Below are positions 1 to 8,457 of a DNA stretch of 64,000 nt, in pieces. A program made the position numbers and the translations under genes. Numbering within the stretch: position 1 is the stretch's first letter; each line of letters begins with the position of its first letter. The notes below the pieces were generated by a model, which did not search any database, was not told the DNA's origin, and saw only the letters and a list, made by a program, of their open reading frames with translations. Origin of the DNA: Methanolobus chelungpuianus (GTDB lineage Archaea > Halobacteriota > Methanosarcinia > Methanosarcinales > Methanosarcinaceae); NCBI RefSeq assembly GCF_024500045.1, contig NZ_JTEO01000002.1:186001-250000 (forward strand). Direction: 5' to 3'.

Positions 1-443
1 ACAATCTTGATGTTCCCGGACGCGGCCTGGAAGGTATCTATACCAGTGTCACAGGTACCTCGGCCGAGGACGCGGACTGTGGTCAGGTGGGTCGCGGCAA
101 TCGTGTCAATGGCATCATATCTCTCACGCGGCCTGCAAGCAGTGAGGCAGCGGCCGGCAAGAATCCTGTAAGCCATGTGGGCAAGATATACAATATACTC
201 TCTCACCGGATAGCCGACAGGATACACACTAACGTGCCGGATGTGGAAGAGGCCTATGTGTGGCTGTTGAGCGATATAGGCGTCCCCATAGACCAGCCAA
301 AGGTCGCAGCAGCGCAGCTTGTAATGAAAAAGGGTGCTGTGGAATCTGTGAGGGAGGAGGTCACGGAGGTAATTGATACAGAACTGGAGAATATCCGGCA
401 GTTCACCATGGAGCTCGCAAGGGGAATGATATCGCTCTATTAG
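1..443 (+). CDS. mat: S-adenosylmethionine synthetase, archaeal type (3' part only)
   Basis: Reading begins before the window; the frame is open from base 3. The visible 146 residues are the C-terminal part of the archaeal methionine adenosyltransferase, which makes SAM from methionine and ATP in the cytoplasm. The diagnostic stretch is VGRGNRVNGIISLTRPAS followed by EAAAGKNPVSHVGKIYN, strongly conserved in archaeal MAT and unlike bacterial MetK. It ends with a normal stop 7 bases from the convergent prenyltransferase gene. SAM feeds methylation and the many radical enzymes of methanogens. The identification is sure; only the 5' end is missing. Confidence 0.93.
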   Translation, partial: NLDVPGRGLEGIYTSVTGTSAEDADCGQVGRGNRVNGIISLTRPASSEAAAGKNPVSHVGKIYNILSHRIADRIHTNVPDVEEAYVWLLSDIGVPIDQPKVAAAQLVMKKGAVESVREEVTEVIDTELENIRQFTMELARGMISLY

Positions 444-450
444 GCCTGCC

Positions 451-1302
451 TCAGGCCCCGGCAAGGAAGGATACCAGTGCAAAGGCCATTGCCATCTTGA
501 ACATGCGGGATGACCCGGCAGGATCTCCTTTTCCCAGTATCCTGTAGACAGCGGCCGCAAACAGCAGATCGGCCACAGCTACCAGGAAGAGGTACCTCAC
601 ACTCATGAGGGACTGCAGGTAGGGCAGCGGACTGGCCAGTACAGCCACAAGGCCTATGGAAGCTGCAAGATATGCCGAACTCCTGGCCCCGATGACTATG
701 GGCAGGGTGCGTGCGCCGTCTTTCATATCTCCGTCCATGTCCTCGATATCCTTGACTATCTCCCTGGCAACCGTTGCAAGAGTTGCGAGCAGGAAAAGCA
801 CGAACACGCTTTCAAGCCCTCCTCTCTCAAAGAAGACTGCGCCTCCGAACAGGAATGTCGATCCGGTGAGATAACCCACTGTAAGGTTCCCGAGGAGTGC
901 CGTGCGTTTGAGCGTGCTTGCGTAGTATATCAATAGCAGGGAGTTGAAGAGTGCTATGAGTCCGCAGGGGACGTTGATAAGAAAAGCGGATGCTGTCCCC
1001 AAGCCAAACAGTGCAAGCGAGAAATATAAGGCTGCAGGGATGCTGATCCTTCCGGAGGGAATTGGCCTGTTCGGCTTGTTGATCCGGTCTATCTCAACAT
1101 CATAATAGTCATTAATAGCATTCCCGGCTCCTGTCACCAGGAAAACGGTGAGGAAGACCAGCGCAGACCCGCAGAAGGGGAAGAGCACGGTATCCGGGGC
1201 ATTAGCTGCCAGTATATTGTATGCAATGAACACTCCAATGGTGGCTGCTATTGCAGCCATGATGCAATTGCCATAGCGCATCAGTTCCAGGTATGCTTTC
1301 AT
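451..1302 (-). CDS. UbiA-family digeranylgeranylglyceryl phosphate synthase
   Basis: A polytopic membrane prenyltransferase of 283 residues that probably adds the second geranylgeranyl chain to geranylgeranylglyceryl phosphate, a step of archaeal ether-lipid synthesis. Both Asp-rich UbiA motifs are present: NDYYDVEID at residues 64-72 and DIEDMDGD at 185-192, which bind Mg and prenyl diphosphate. About eight hydrophobic segments are visible and the length is normal for the archaeal family. It lies 17 bases downstream of nadA on the same strand, so nadX-nadA and this gene can form one transcript although the pathways are unrelated. Another UbiA-type substrate cannot be fully excluded. Confidence 0.87.
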   Translation of the reverse strand: MKAYLELMRYGNCIMAAIAATIGVFIAYNILAANAPDTVLFPFCGSALVFLTVFLVTGAGNAINDYYDVEIDRINKPNRPIPSGRISIPAALYFSLALFGLGTASAFLINVPCGLIALFNSLLLIYYASTLKRTALLGNLTVGYLTGSTFLFGGAVFFERGGLESVFVLFLLATLATVAREIVKDIEDMDGDMKDGARTLPIVIGARSSAYLAASIGLVAVLASPLPYLQSLMSVRYLFLVAVADLLFAAAVYRILGKGDPAGSSRMFKMAMAFALVSFLAGA

Positions 1303-1319
1303 TTTTGCGGCTCCCGTAC

Positions 1320-2249
1320 CTATCTGTTCCTTTTGACAGCAAGCATGCGGTCAAGTGCGCGCCTCGCCTTGACCCTTATATCCTCAGGGACCGATATGAC
1401 ATGCTGCCTCCTCTCAAGACTGAACATAAGAGCTTCGATGTCTATTGCTTTCATCTCGGGGCAAACGGCAAATTCTGATGCAAAATAGAACCTCTTGCCG
1501 GGATTATCCTGCTCCAGCTTATGCAGGATGCCTTTTTCAGTTGCAATGATGAACTCTTCGGCAGGCGACCTGCTGACATGATCAAGCATGCCGGTGGTGC
1601 TGAATACCCTGTCGGAGAGTTCAAGGACCTCTCTGCGGCACTCCGGGTGGGAAAGCACCTCTGCACCCGGGTGTTCCTCTTTTGCCCCGATGATGTCGCT
1701 CACAAGTATCTGGTTGTGTGTGGGGCAGTAGCCGCTCCACGGAATTATTCTCTTGCTGGTGTTGCAGGCTACGTAATCTGCAAGGTTCCTGTCGGGTACG
1801 AAGAGTACTTCTTCCTCTTCAAGGGAGTTGACAACCTCGACAGCATTTGCCGAGGTGCAGCATATGTCACTTTCTGCCTTGACCTCCGCAGTCGAGTTCA
1901 CATAACATACGACCGCAGCATGGGGGTGTTTCTTCTTCTCTTTGCGCAGGGCTGAGGCCGTGACCATGGAGGCCATGGGGCATCCCGCATACAGCTCCGG
2001 AAGCAGCACGGTCTTATGAGGGCTCAGGATAGCTGCACTCTCTGCCATGAAATGGACGCCGCAGAAGACTATCACATCTGCTTCCTGCTGCATGGCCTGC
2101 TGGCTGAGTCCGAGGGAGTCTCCTGTAAAATCAGCTATGTCCTGAATCTCGCCTCTCTCGTAGTTGTGAGCGAGTATGACCGCATTATGCAGACCTTTCA
2201 GTTCATTGATCCTTTCAATTGTCTTTTTCATGTCCTGCATGGGATTCAC
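1320..2249 (-). CDS. nadA: Quinolinate synthase A
   Basis: Condenses iminoaspartate with dihydroxyacetone phosphate to quinolinate, the second step of de novo NAD synthesis. The protein has 309 residues, normal for the archaeal form. The N-terminal [14 protein letters not shown] motif is at residues 27-40. Three cysteines fit the ligands of the 4Fe-4S cluster: C90 (GCPMAS), C175 (SGYCPTH) and C263 (VCPEMK). It is followed on the same strand by the prenyltransferase (17-base gap) and preceded by nadX (33-base gap). The clustering with nadX and divergent nadC makes the assignment very secure. Confidence 0.95.
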   Translation of the reverse strand: MNPMQDMKKTIERINELKGLHNAVILAHNYERGEIQDIADFTGDSLGLSQQAMQQEADVIVFCGVHFMAESAAILSPHKTVLLPELYAGCPMASMVTASALRKEKKKHPHAAVVCYVNSTAEVKAESDICCTSANAVEVVNSLEEEEVLFVPDRNLADYVACNTSKRIIPWSGYCPTHNQILVSDIIGAKEEHPGAEVLSHPECRREVLELSDRVFSTTGMLDHVSRSPAEEFIIATEKGILHKLEQDNPGKRFYFASEFAVCPEMKAIDIEALMFSLERRQHVISVPEDIRVKARRALDRMLAVKRNR

Positions 2250-2282
2250 TGGCAGATGACCGGTTATGTATGAATGGGCCCT

Positions 2283-3098
2283 TCAGGTTCCTACCTGCAG
2301 GGGGCTTGATATCTTTTTCAAGGTCGCGATTGCGGACAGCTGTGCGAGGTAGCTTGTCTTCGGGTTAGCCGGGGAGGGGACATTCTCAACCTTTGAGCTG
2401 AATTCCCCGAAAGCACCCTTGACTGTGATCTCGTGTATGTTGCGCGTGACAGAAGGGTCGGCGATCACTCTCACCAGGGTTCTTTCAAACCCTATTCCTG
2501 CAACGCTTAAGGTGGCCGCTACATTGACATTTGCAGGGAATGCTTTCACAGCATCCTTTGCCGGTCCCTCGAAAAGCACGGTAGCATCGCTTATGCTATC
2601 CAGGTCGATGTTGTTCATAACAACAAAAGGTGAGCCTGCAAGTCCTTGCGGTGGCTTCCGGGTTGTGATGGTGACCGAGTGGATTTCCCCGATTGATGCG
2701 GACTTGAGGCCGTCGAGGCCTGCAATGGCACCGGAAGGAAGGTACACCTTGCAGCTGTTCTCTGATGCAAGCTCCTCTATCCTGTTGCGCAGCCCTTCGT
2801 CTGCAAGCGCCCCGACACTCAGTATCAGTACGTCACAGTGAGAAGTCAGTGCAAGAGGCACAACATCATGGACCGCTTCCTGTGAGGCACATTCCACAAG
2901 AAGATCGATGTGCTTGACCATTTTAGCAATTTCCATGAACTCAGGACTGAATCTGCTGAACTGTCCTCTGAGCTTCTCGGCATCGCAGGCATTCCTGTCG
3001 TAGACCGCTATCAGTTCGGCTTTCACGACTCCTTCATCTATAGCCCTGCATATCCCTCTGCCTATGGTCCCGCAGCCTACGACTCCTATCCTGAGCAT
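2283..3098 (-). CDS. nadX: L-aspartate dehydrogenase
   Basis: NAD(P)-dependent enzyme that makes iminoaspartate for NadA, replacing the flavin oxidase NadB of aerobes, as expected in an anaerobe. The 271-residue protein has a Rossmann dinucleotide-binding start with GCGTIGRGI at residues 8-16 and the family segments DLLVECAS, LPSGAIAGLDGL and GLAGSPFVVMNNIDLDS. It heads the minus-strand nadX-nadA-prenyltransferase run and faces nadC across a 124-base shared promoter region. Length and motifs match the archaeal family. Confidence 0.92.
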   Translation of the reverse strand: MLRIGVVGCGTIGRGICRAIDEGVVKAELIAVYDRNACDAEKLRGQFSRFSPEFMEIAKMVKHIDLLVECASQEAVHDVVPLALTSHCDVLILSVGALADEGLRNRIEELASENSCKVYLPSGAIAGLDGLKSASIGEIHSVTITTRKPPQGLAGSPFVVMNNIDLDSISDATVLFEGPAKDAVKAFPANVNVAATLSVAGIGFERTLVRVIADPSVTRNIHEITVKGAFGEFSSKVENVPSPANPKTSYLAQLSAIATLKKISSPLQVGT

Positions 3099-3222
3099 CC
3101 TTCACACCATGGAATTGCGTACAATGAACGCTATTTTTACTCCACTGCTTACATTGATTATTTAAGTAGGTTTTCCTTGCAAACTGAAAGCATATAAATC
3201 TCTTGAAGATAATTATCCCAGG
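3099..3222. promoter_or_regulatory. Shared divergent promoter region nadX / nadC
   Basis: A 124-base AT-rich gap between divergently read nadX and nadC. It holds several TATA-like stretches (around 3131-3140, 3154-3172 and 3191-3199), so both NAD operons probably start here and may be co-regulated. I see no convincing operator repeat. Confidence 0.5.
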
Positions 3223-4059
3223 GTGAAAGAAAGGATGCTCATAACTGAGATCGAACGTTTTCTGGAAGAAGACCTTGGATATAATGACATATCCTGTACA
3301 CTTGTTCCTGACAGGGAGATAGAAGCTGTCATTTTCACAAAAGAGGACTGTGTCCTGGCCGGGCTGGATGTTGCAAGGTCCTTCTTTGACTATCTCGGAA
3401 TACATGCCGTTACTACCCTCTCAGATGGTGACAGGCTTGCAAAGGGAACTACCATATTCACTCTCTCCGGCAGCTCGGTATCCATACTCAGGGCAGAGCG
3501 TCTGGTTCTCAATTTCCTTGGCCACCTGTGCGGCATTGCAACACTGACGCGCAGGTGTGTGGACATAGTTGCGCCCGTGCCAGGCGTCAGGATCGCCTGT
3601 ACGAGAAAAACAACTCCAGGCCTGCGCAAGTATGAGAAACTGGCAGTCATTGCAGGAGGTGGCGACCCGCACAGGTTCAACCTCTCGGATACTGTCATGA
3701 TCAAGGACAACCATGTCAATATGATGGGTGTTGAAGCTGCCCTGAGATCTGCAAGGCAGAAGGCAAGCTTTACCCAGAAGATTGAGATCGAGGTCGAGTC
3801 GGCAGAGGATGCGTTAAGAGCTGCGGCGCTGGGAGCTGACATTATAATGCTGGATAACATGACCCCCTCTCAGGTCGCTCAAACAACGGCCAGTCTCAGG
3901 GAGGCTAGAATTGCCGAGCACATAGTGATTGAAGTATCCGGAGGCATCGGCCCCGATGATCTTGATGCCTATGCCAAAACAGGTGTTGATGTGATCTCCA
4001 TGGGTTCTCTTATACATCAGGCTCGCTGGATAGATGTCAGCCTTGAGTTTTCTGATTAA
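3223..4059 (+). CDS. nadC: Nicotinate-nucleotide pyrophosphorylase (quinolinate phosphoribosyltransferase)
   Basis: Converts quinolinate and PRPP to nicotinate mononucleotide, completing the pathway begun by NadX and NadA encoded opposite. The protein has 278 residues starting with GTG. Signature segments are TRKTTPGLR at residues 127-135, the substrate-binding HRFNLSDTVMIKDNH at 150-164, then EVESAEDALRAA, MLDNMTP and EVSGGI in the barrel domain. An internal ATG four codons later is an alternative start. Function is sure by motif and context. Confidence 0.95.
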   Translation: MKERMLITEIERFLEEDLGYNDISCTLVPDREIEAVIFTKEDCVLAGLDVARSFFDYLGIHAVTTLSDGDRLAKGTTIFTLSGSSVSILRAERLVLNFLGHLCGIATLTRRCVDIVAPVPGVRIACTRKTTPGLRKYEKLAVIAGGGDPHRFNLSDTVMIKDNHVNMMGVEAALRSARQKASFTQKIEIEVESAEDALRAAALGADIIMLDNMTPSQVAQTTASLREARIAEHIVIEVSGGIGPDDLDAYAKTGVDVISMGSLIHQARWIDVSLEFSD

Positions 4060-4191
4060 AATAGTAAGATTTAATATATATTGTCCCTCATATGCCTCGA
4101 TTAGATAACACAAGCTTTATATTAAACGCAGCATATTTATCAAGTTATAAGGAACACTATAATTTGATAATGGCTTATGGTTTGAGGGAAC

Positions 4192-5451
4192 ATGAATCAT
4201 TTTGGAAAAACACTTACTTTCATGTCACTGGCTGTATTCTTAATGCTAATCTCAGCAGGCGGTGCCTCTGGGAAGATACTGTTCAATGACACTATAGCAG
4301 AGAGCGACGGATACCAGATAAACAACTACGTTATCGATGTAGTTGAGGTGTTTCCGGATTATGATAGTGTAACCCTTCAGGTATTTGAAGGCAAGACCAA
4401 GACCCCGTTACATGATAAACTGATATCTGTTGGCAGTTCCTTCAAGTTCACTGTTGAAGGAGAAACCGTAGAAGTGAAGGTGATCTCCGTCCATTCCGGT
4501 GTAGTCCCTCGCACCAAACTATTAATTACCGTTACGGATGGAAGTTTCATTAACAGCAAGACTTCCGGTGTTGTCAGTGGTGGCCACACCAATGCTCAGT
4601 TCTCGGGTACTCCCGTACTTGAACTGACTAAGACTGTCGAGCCGGCGAATGCCGGCATAGGTGATATTTTGACCGTGAAAGTCACAGTTAAGAATACTGG
4701 GGATGACAAAGCTACCAAAGTGATATTTTCCGATCCCGCCCCGGCTAAATTCATACTCCAGCAGACCCTTATAGCTCCAACCGGGCAGATATCCTTGGAG
4801 AAAGGCGAAACACGCCTTATATACACCTATACGATGAAAGCAACAGAAGCCGGAACTTTCCTTTTCGAACCCACTACAGCTATCTTCTCTAACAGTATTG
4901 ATGATGACTTCCCTCAGGCCTCTTCCACTATCCCGACCATAGTAATAGAAGATAGCAGTAAAAAAGCCAATCTCGATGTTACGCTTGTGCTGGATAAATA
5001 TACAGTGGACAGGAGAGGTGATCTTCAGGGAACCATCCGGGTAAAGAACACAGGAGATTCTTCAGCAAGCGCTGTCACGATAAACTTATTAGTCCCTTCA
5101 GGGCTGAAGTATGCCGGTGGGGATTCTAATATTGAGATTATCTCGGAAGTACCCACCATTTACATGGAATCATTCGGCATGCAGCAGGAAAAAGAGATAT
5201 CTTTCAGCCTTAAGGCGCTGGATGAAGGTACTTACACACTGTCTGCCGAGAACTCATATCGCTTCAATGACGGAGTAAGTCCTAATCTTCAAAGTGCCAG
5301 CTCGACTTCCACAACCAATGCGATATATGTCAAGGAAGGTAAATACGATTACCTGCTCGAGCAGCCTGTCCACGTTTATCTGGTCCCCTTACTCTTGATC
5401 GGTGTCCTTGCAGGCTGGTTCTTCTACAAGCACAGGCAGTACAAGTTCTAA
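4192..5451 (+). CDS. Secreted, C-terminally anchored COG1361/CARDB-like surface protein
   Basis: A 419-residue protein with an N-terminal signal peptide (hydrophobic residues about 7-25, SAGGASG near the cleavage zone). Extracellular beta-sandwich repeats follow: one around 140-230 with LELTKTVEPANAGIGD and VKNTGDDKATKV, and another around 255-370 with VKNTGDSSASAV. One C-terminal membrane helix (about 391-410) ends in a short basic tail. These are CARDB/DUF11-type domains of archaeal envelope proteins. A Shine-Dalgarno GAGGGAAC precedes the ATG, and a TATA-like TTTAATATATAT lies near 4070-4080. It is followed 69 bases later by cetZ, so it may link envelope and cytoskeleton; that is inference. 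Exact function unknown. Confidence 0.75.
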   Translation: MNHFGKTLTFMSLAVFLMLISAGGASGKILFNDTIAESDGYQINNYVIDVVEVFPDYDSVTLQVFEGKTKTPLHDKLISVGSSFKFTVEGETVEVKVISVHSGVVPRTKLLITVTDGSFINSKTSGVVSGGHTNAQFSGTPVLELTKTVEPANAGIGDILTVKVTVKNTGDDKATKVIFSDPAPAKFILQQTLIAPTGQISLEKGETRLIYTYTMKATEAGTFLFEPTTAIFSNSIDDDFPQASSTIPTIVIEDSSKKANLDVTLVLDKYTVDRRGDLQGTIRVKNTGDSSASAVTINLLVPSGLKYAGGDSNIEIISEVPTIYMESFGMQQEKEISFSLKALDEGTYTLSAENSYRFNDGVSPNLQSASSTSTTNAIYVKEGKYDYLLEQPVHVYLVPLLLIGVLAGWFFYKHRQYKF

Positions 5452-5520
5452 TGCGGATCGCGAAGATTTTAAGCACAACATTTATTATATTAATATTATA
5501 TTTATTATAGGAGGAGTCTC

Positions 5521-6627
5521 TTGCTCAACATACTAATAATTGGAAACGGACAATGCGGAAACCGTATCCTTGATGCTATCAACAGGGAAGCTTTTGGCAC
5601 CAAGGGCCGCTTTGCCAAGTACCTGTCCCAGCAGAAATATAAAAGCAACGTGCAGACGATTGCGATCAACACTGCGGTGAACGACCTTAAGGAAATGAAG
5701 TTCACCAAGGCAAAGGACAGGATACACACACCTCACTTACATGGTGTAGGTGCAAACCGGAACGTAGGTAAACACGTCTTTGAGGACAACAAGACCTTAA
5801 TCATGAAAAATATTCATGATAGAGGAGACTTTGACGTTGCCTTCGTCATAACTTCAGCATCAGGGGGTACCGGTTCTTCTTTTACTCCAATGCTGATACG
5901 GGAGCTCAAGGAAAAATGCGACTATCCCATTTATGCGCTGGTTGTCCTGCCTTTCAGGGAAGAAGGGACGCTCTACCTGCAGAATGCGGCCTTCTGCCTG
6001 AAGGACCTGCGTGAGAGCGGTGCGGATGGTATCATCCTTGCTGACAACCAGTTCCTCAAACAGATGGGCGGGAACGTGGAGTCGGCCTACAATGGCATTA
6101 ATGATATGATAGCCAAGAGGCTTCTGTTCCTGCTGGACGCACTCGACAGCGAGATGATGATGGTCACCGACCTTGGGGACTTCAAGACCGTGATGAGCGG
6201 CGGTGCCGGGCTCGCAACTATTGGTTTCTATGAAGCCGAAGCTGAAATGCCTATCAAGTCCGTTATAAAGAATGCTCTCTCTCCTGAAGGTATGCTCTTC
6301 TCGACGGACGCCTACCAGGAAGCAAGCAGGTCGATGATAATTCTCAAAGGTGACAGAAAATACATGAGCATCGATGAGGTGTCATCTGAAGTGGAACAGC
6401 TTTCAAGCTGTGTAGGTCAGGTGTTCAAAGGGATTATTGTGCGCAACGACGAACTTCCCCAGGTGCTCACCGTGCTGACCCTGGAGTCGGCGATGGAACT
6501 CGAGAACCTGTATGCCATAGCTGTTGAGGCCATCAACTACGAGCGCCAGAAGAAAGAGAGGGTCGACAGCATGAAGGAAGTTGACAGGGCCTTCTCTCAG
6601 ATAAATGGCATGGACCCGTCCTATTGA
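5521..6627 (+). CDS. CetZ-type tubulin/FtsZ-superfamily GTPase
   Basis: A 368-residue cytoskeletal GTPase of the archaeal CetZ group, implicated in cell shape in haloarchaea. The N-terminal GNGQCGNRILDAIN and the tubulin signature SGGTGSS at residues 114-120 (canonical GGGTGSG) form the nucleotide site. VLPFREEGTLYLQNAAFCL and VESAYNGINDMIAKRL follow as in CetZ. The TTG start is supported by a strong AGGAGG at about 5510-5516. The upstream spacer is very AT-rich with TATA-like ATATTAATATTATATTTA, so it may have its own promoter. FtsZ proper is less likely because of the CetZ-like core. A T-rich stretch after the stop probably terminates it. Confidence 0.85.
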   Translation: MLNILIIGNGQCGNRILDAINREAFGTKGRFAKYLSQQKYKSNVQTIAINTAVNDLKEMKFTKAKDRIHTPHLHGVGANRNVGKHVFEDNKTLIMKNIHDRGDFDVAFVITSASGGTGSSFTPMLIRELKEKCDYPIYALVVLPFREEGTLYLQNAAFCLKDLRESGADGIILADNQFLKQMGGNVESAYNGINDMIAKRLLFLLDALDSEMMMVTDLGDFKTVMSGGAGLATIGFYEAEAEMPIKSVIKNALSPEGMLFSTDAYQEASRSMIILKGDRKYMSIDEVSSEVEQLSSCVGQVFKGIIVRNDELPQVLTVLTLESAMELENLYAIAVEAINYERQKKERVDSMKEVDRAFSQINGMDPSY

Positions 6628-6673
6628 ACGGGTCTCCCACCTGCCTTAATTACAGCAGGAGTAGCGGCTCCAA

Positions 6674-6693
6674 TTTTTTTCTTTTTGCCTTTT
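6674..6693 (+). terminator. Oligo-T terminator after cetZ
   Basis: Two runs of T (seven at 6674-6680, five at 6682-6686) follow the cetZ stop by about 45 bases; oligo-T runs are the usual archaeal termination signal. No strong hairpin precedes them. Confidence 0.5.
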
Positions 6694-6777
6694 CCCTCAA
6701 TTCTGTTCTCAGCTTTCCGTTGCCAAATACTTTAAAATACTCTAAATCCAAATGTAACCTTAAATTCCCGACCGCTT

Positions 6778-7461
6778 ATGAATGACGAATCCAACATTAT
6801 TGAGATAAGGAACCTCTCGAAGGTCTATCCGGGAGGTGTGGAAGTGCGTGCCCTTGACGGCATAGACCTTGATATCAAAAGAGGTGAGTTCCTTTCCATA
6901 ATAGGTCCTTCAGGCTCGGGGAAAAGCACTCTTCTCCATATGATCGGCATACTTGACACACCCAGTTCCGGAACTATCACCATAGATGGCCGTGTTGTCA
7001 CTGAGATGTCCGAAAAAGAGCGCTCCAAAGCTCGTAATGAAGTGCTGGGTTTTGTCTTCCAGTACCATCACCTTCTGCCCGATTTCACTGCCCTTGAAAA
7101 TGTAATGATGCCTTTGCTTATTGCAGGCACCGGTAAGAAAGTTGCGAGGGATATAGCTGCAGGTCTCCTGGAGGACGTGGGACTGGCCGAAAGGATGGAC
7201 CATCTGCCAAGCCAGCTGTCCGGAGGGCAGGCCCAGAGAGTCTCGGTTGCAAGGGCGCTTGCAAACAATCCGGGTATAGTCATAGGAGATGAGCCTACGG
7301 GCAATCTTGATACGAAGTCGAGCGATATGATATATGACCTGCTGAGAAAGCTGAATCAGGAAAGGGGACAGACATTCATCCTGGTTACCCATGATGAGAA
7401 GATGGCAAAGAAGACGGACCGCATAATAAGGCTCATCGACGGAAAGATATACGAGGATTAA
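6778..7461 (+). CDS. ABC transporter ATPase, LolD/MacB type (orphan)
   Basis: A 227-residue nucleotide-binding subunit. Walker A is GPSGSGKST at residues 43-51, the signature LSGGQ at 147-151, Walker B with the LolD-family extension DEPTGNLD at 171-178, and the switch His is in VTHDE near 205. Such ATPases normally sit beside an FtsX-type permease, but the next gene encodes a PPC-domain protein. Permeases without an ATPase neighbour occur at 11.9 and 13.7 kb and could be partners. It may share a transcript with the gene 18 bases downstream. The exported substrate is unknown. Confidence 0.88.
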   Translation: MNDESNIIEIRNLSKVYPGGVEVRALDGIDLDIKRGEFLSIIGPSGSGKSTLLHMIGILDTPSSGTITIDGRVVTEMSEKERSKARNEVLGFVFQYHHLLPDFTALENVMMPLLIAGTGKKVARDIAAGLLEDVGLAERMDHLPSQLSGGQAQRVSVARALANNPGIVIGDEPTGNLDTKSSDMIYDLLRKLNQERGQTFILVTHDEKMAKKTDRIIRLIDGKIYED

Positions 7462-7478
7462 ATTCCATCCAGAATCCC

Positions 7479-7919
7479 ATGGAGTATGTAAAAGGATCGA
7501 TAGGCAGGGTTTTCACGGTCCGGCTGGATCATGGTGATGACCTCCTTAATGAACTGGAAGGTCTTGCGAGGGCTGAGAATATAAGGTCTGCATTGTTCCT
7601 GCTGCTAGGTGCAGTCAGGGAGGCAACCCTTGTTGTCGGACCCCGGGAGAACAAAGTCCCTCCTGAAGTTCAGTGGGCCGGTTTTCAGGATACGCATGAA
7701 GTTGTTGGTATAGGTAACATCTTTTCAGAGAATGGTAATCCGAAGATCCACCTGCATGCTGCAGCAGGCAGGGGAACGGAGCCCAAGGTCGGTTGTCTGC
7801 GCGGCAAAAGTGAGATATTCATGGTCGCAGAAGTATTTATCCTTGAACTTACAGGAATCAACGCGGAAAGAGTGCTTGATGCAAACAGGGGTTTTGCGCC
7901 CGTTTCTTTCAGGAAATAG
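7479..7919 (+). CDS. PPC-domain (DUF296) protein
   Basis: A 146-residue single-domain protein of the plant and prokaryote conserved (PPC/DUF296) family, a trimeric fold joined to AT-hooks in plants but free-standing in prokaryotes. Typical features are VRLDHGDDLLNELEGLARAE near the start, LLLGAVREATLV, and the His-rich strand PKIHLHAAAGRGTEPKVGCL in which the histidines could bind a metal. Prokaryotic members have no settled function; DNA binding is often annotated but weakly supported. It lies 18 bases after the ABC ATPase and probably shares its transcript. Confidence 0.82.
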   Translation: MEYVKGSIGRVFTVRLDHGDDLLNELEGLARAENIRSALFLLLGAVREATLVVGPRENKVPPEVQWAGFQDTHEVVGIGNIFSENGNPKIHLHAAAGRGTEPKVGCLRGKSEIFMVAEVFILELTGINAERVLDANRGFAPVSFRK

Positions 7920-7925
7920 CCCTGT

Positions 7926-8309
7926 TTAGCTATTTGCACTGAGCTCCTTGAGTTGTTCAAGGGCTTCTGCAATTTCCTTGTTCCTTTTCAGGATGTTGTT
8001 CTCAAAGGTCTCGACGATCTGTTCAAAAGGCACCACCAGCTTATAGTATTTCACCGGCCTGCCCTTGTCGCTGTTTTTCTTCTCATTGCGCTCCTCTATC
8101 CATTTCCTTTCCCTTAAGGGGCGCATGGCAATGCTGACCTCAGGCTGCCGGAGGCCGGAAGCCTGCTCTATGTTCTGGGATGTGAGCTCTTCGCCGCAGA
8201 CAAGGCATGCTATGCATATGGCTTCAGTCCTGGGGACATCCAGGCCCTGCAGTAACTCTATGATCTCGTGACCTTTTCCTTCTAAAAGACTAGTATCATC
8301 AGATTTCAT
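7926..8309 (-). CDS. Winged-helix transcriptional regulator
   Basis: A 127-residue cytoplasmic DNA-binding protein. Residues about 20-95 form a winged helix: a helix with CIACLVCGEELTSQNIEQ, a recognition helix around ASGLRQPEVSIAMRPLRERKW, then a basic wing KKNSDKGRPVKYYKL. The C-terminal 30 residues (FENNILKRNKEIAEALEQL) look like a dimerising coiled coil. The pair of cysteines (CIACLVC) might sense redox state or metal, which is speculation. It is divergent from enolase across 148 AT-rich bases, so it may control itself or eno. Confidence 0.75.
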   Translation of the reverse strand: MKSDDTSLLEGKGHEIIELLQGLDVPRTEAICIACLVCGEELTSQNIEQASGLRQPEVSIAMRPLRERKWIEERNEKKNSDKGRPVKYYKLVVPFEQIVETFENNILKRNKEIAEALEQLKELSANS

Positions 8310-8407
8310 TTATTTACTATAATACTTATATGTTTATATAATTTATGTAGATATAATTGTTTTAATATAGTCTCAACGAATGCTAAAACTTGCTAATGAA
8401 CGGTAAC

Positions 8408-8451
8408 AATATATACGGTAATTGCGAAGTAGATGTATAATTCAAAGGTGG
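8408..8451 (+). promoter_or_regulatory. Enolase promoter: TATA box and Shine-Dalgarno site
   Basis: A TATA-like AATATATAC at 8408-8416 lies about 42 bases before the enolase ATG, and AAAGGTGG at 8444-8451 is a good Shine-Dalgarno site. Together they fix the start at 8458 rather than an upstream in-frame codon at 8422, and predict a short leader of roughly 15-20 bases. Confidence 0.6.
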
Positions 8452-8457
8452 AATAGG

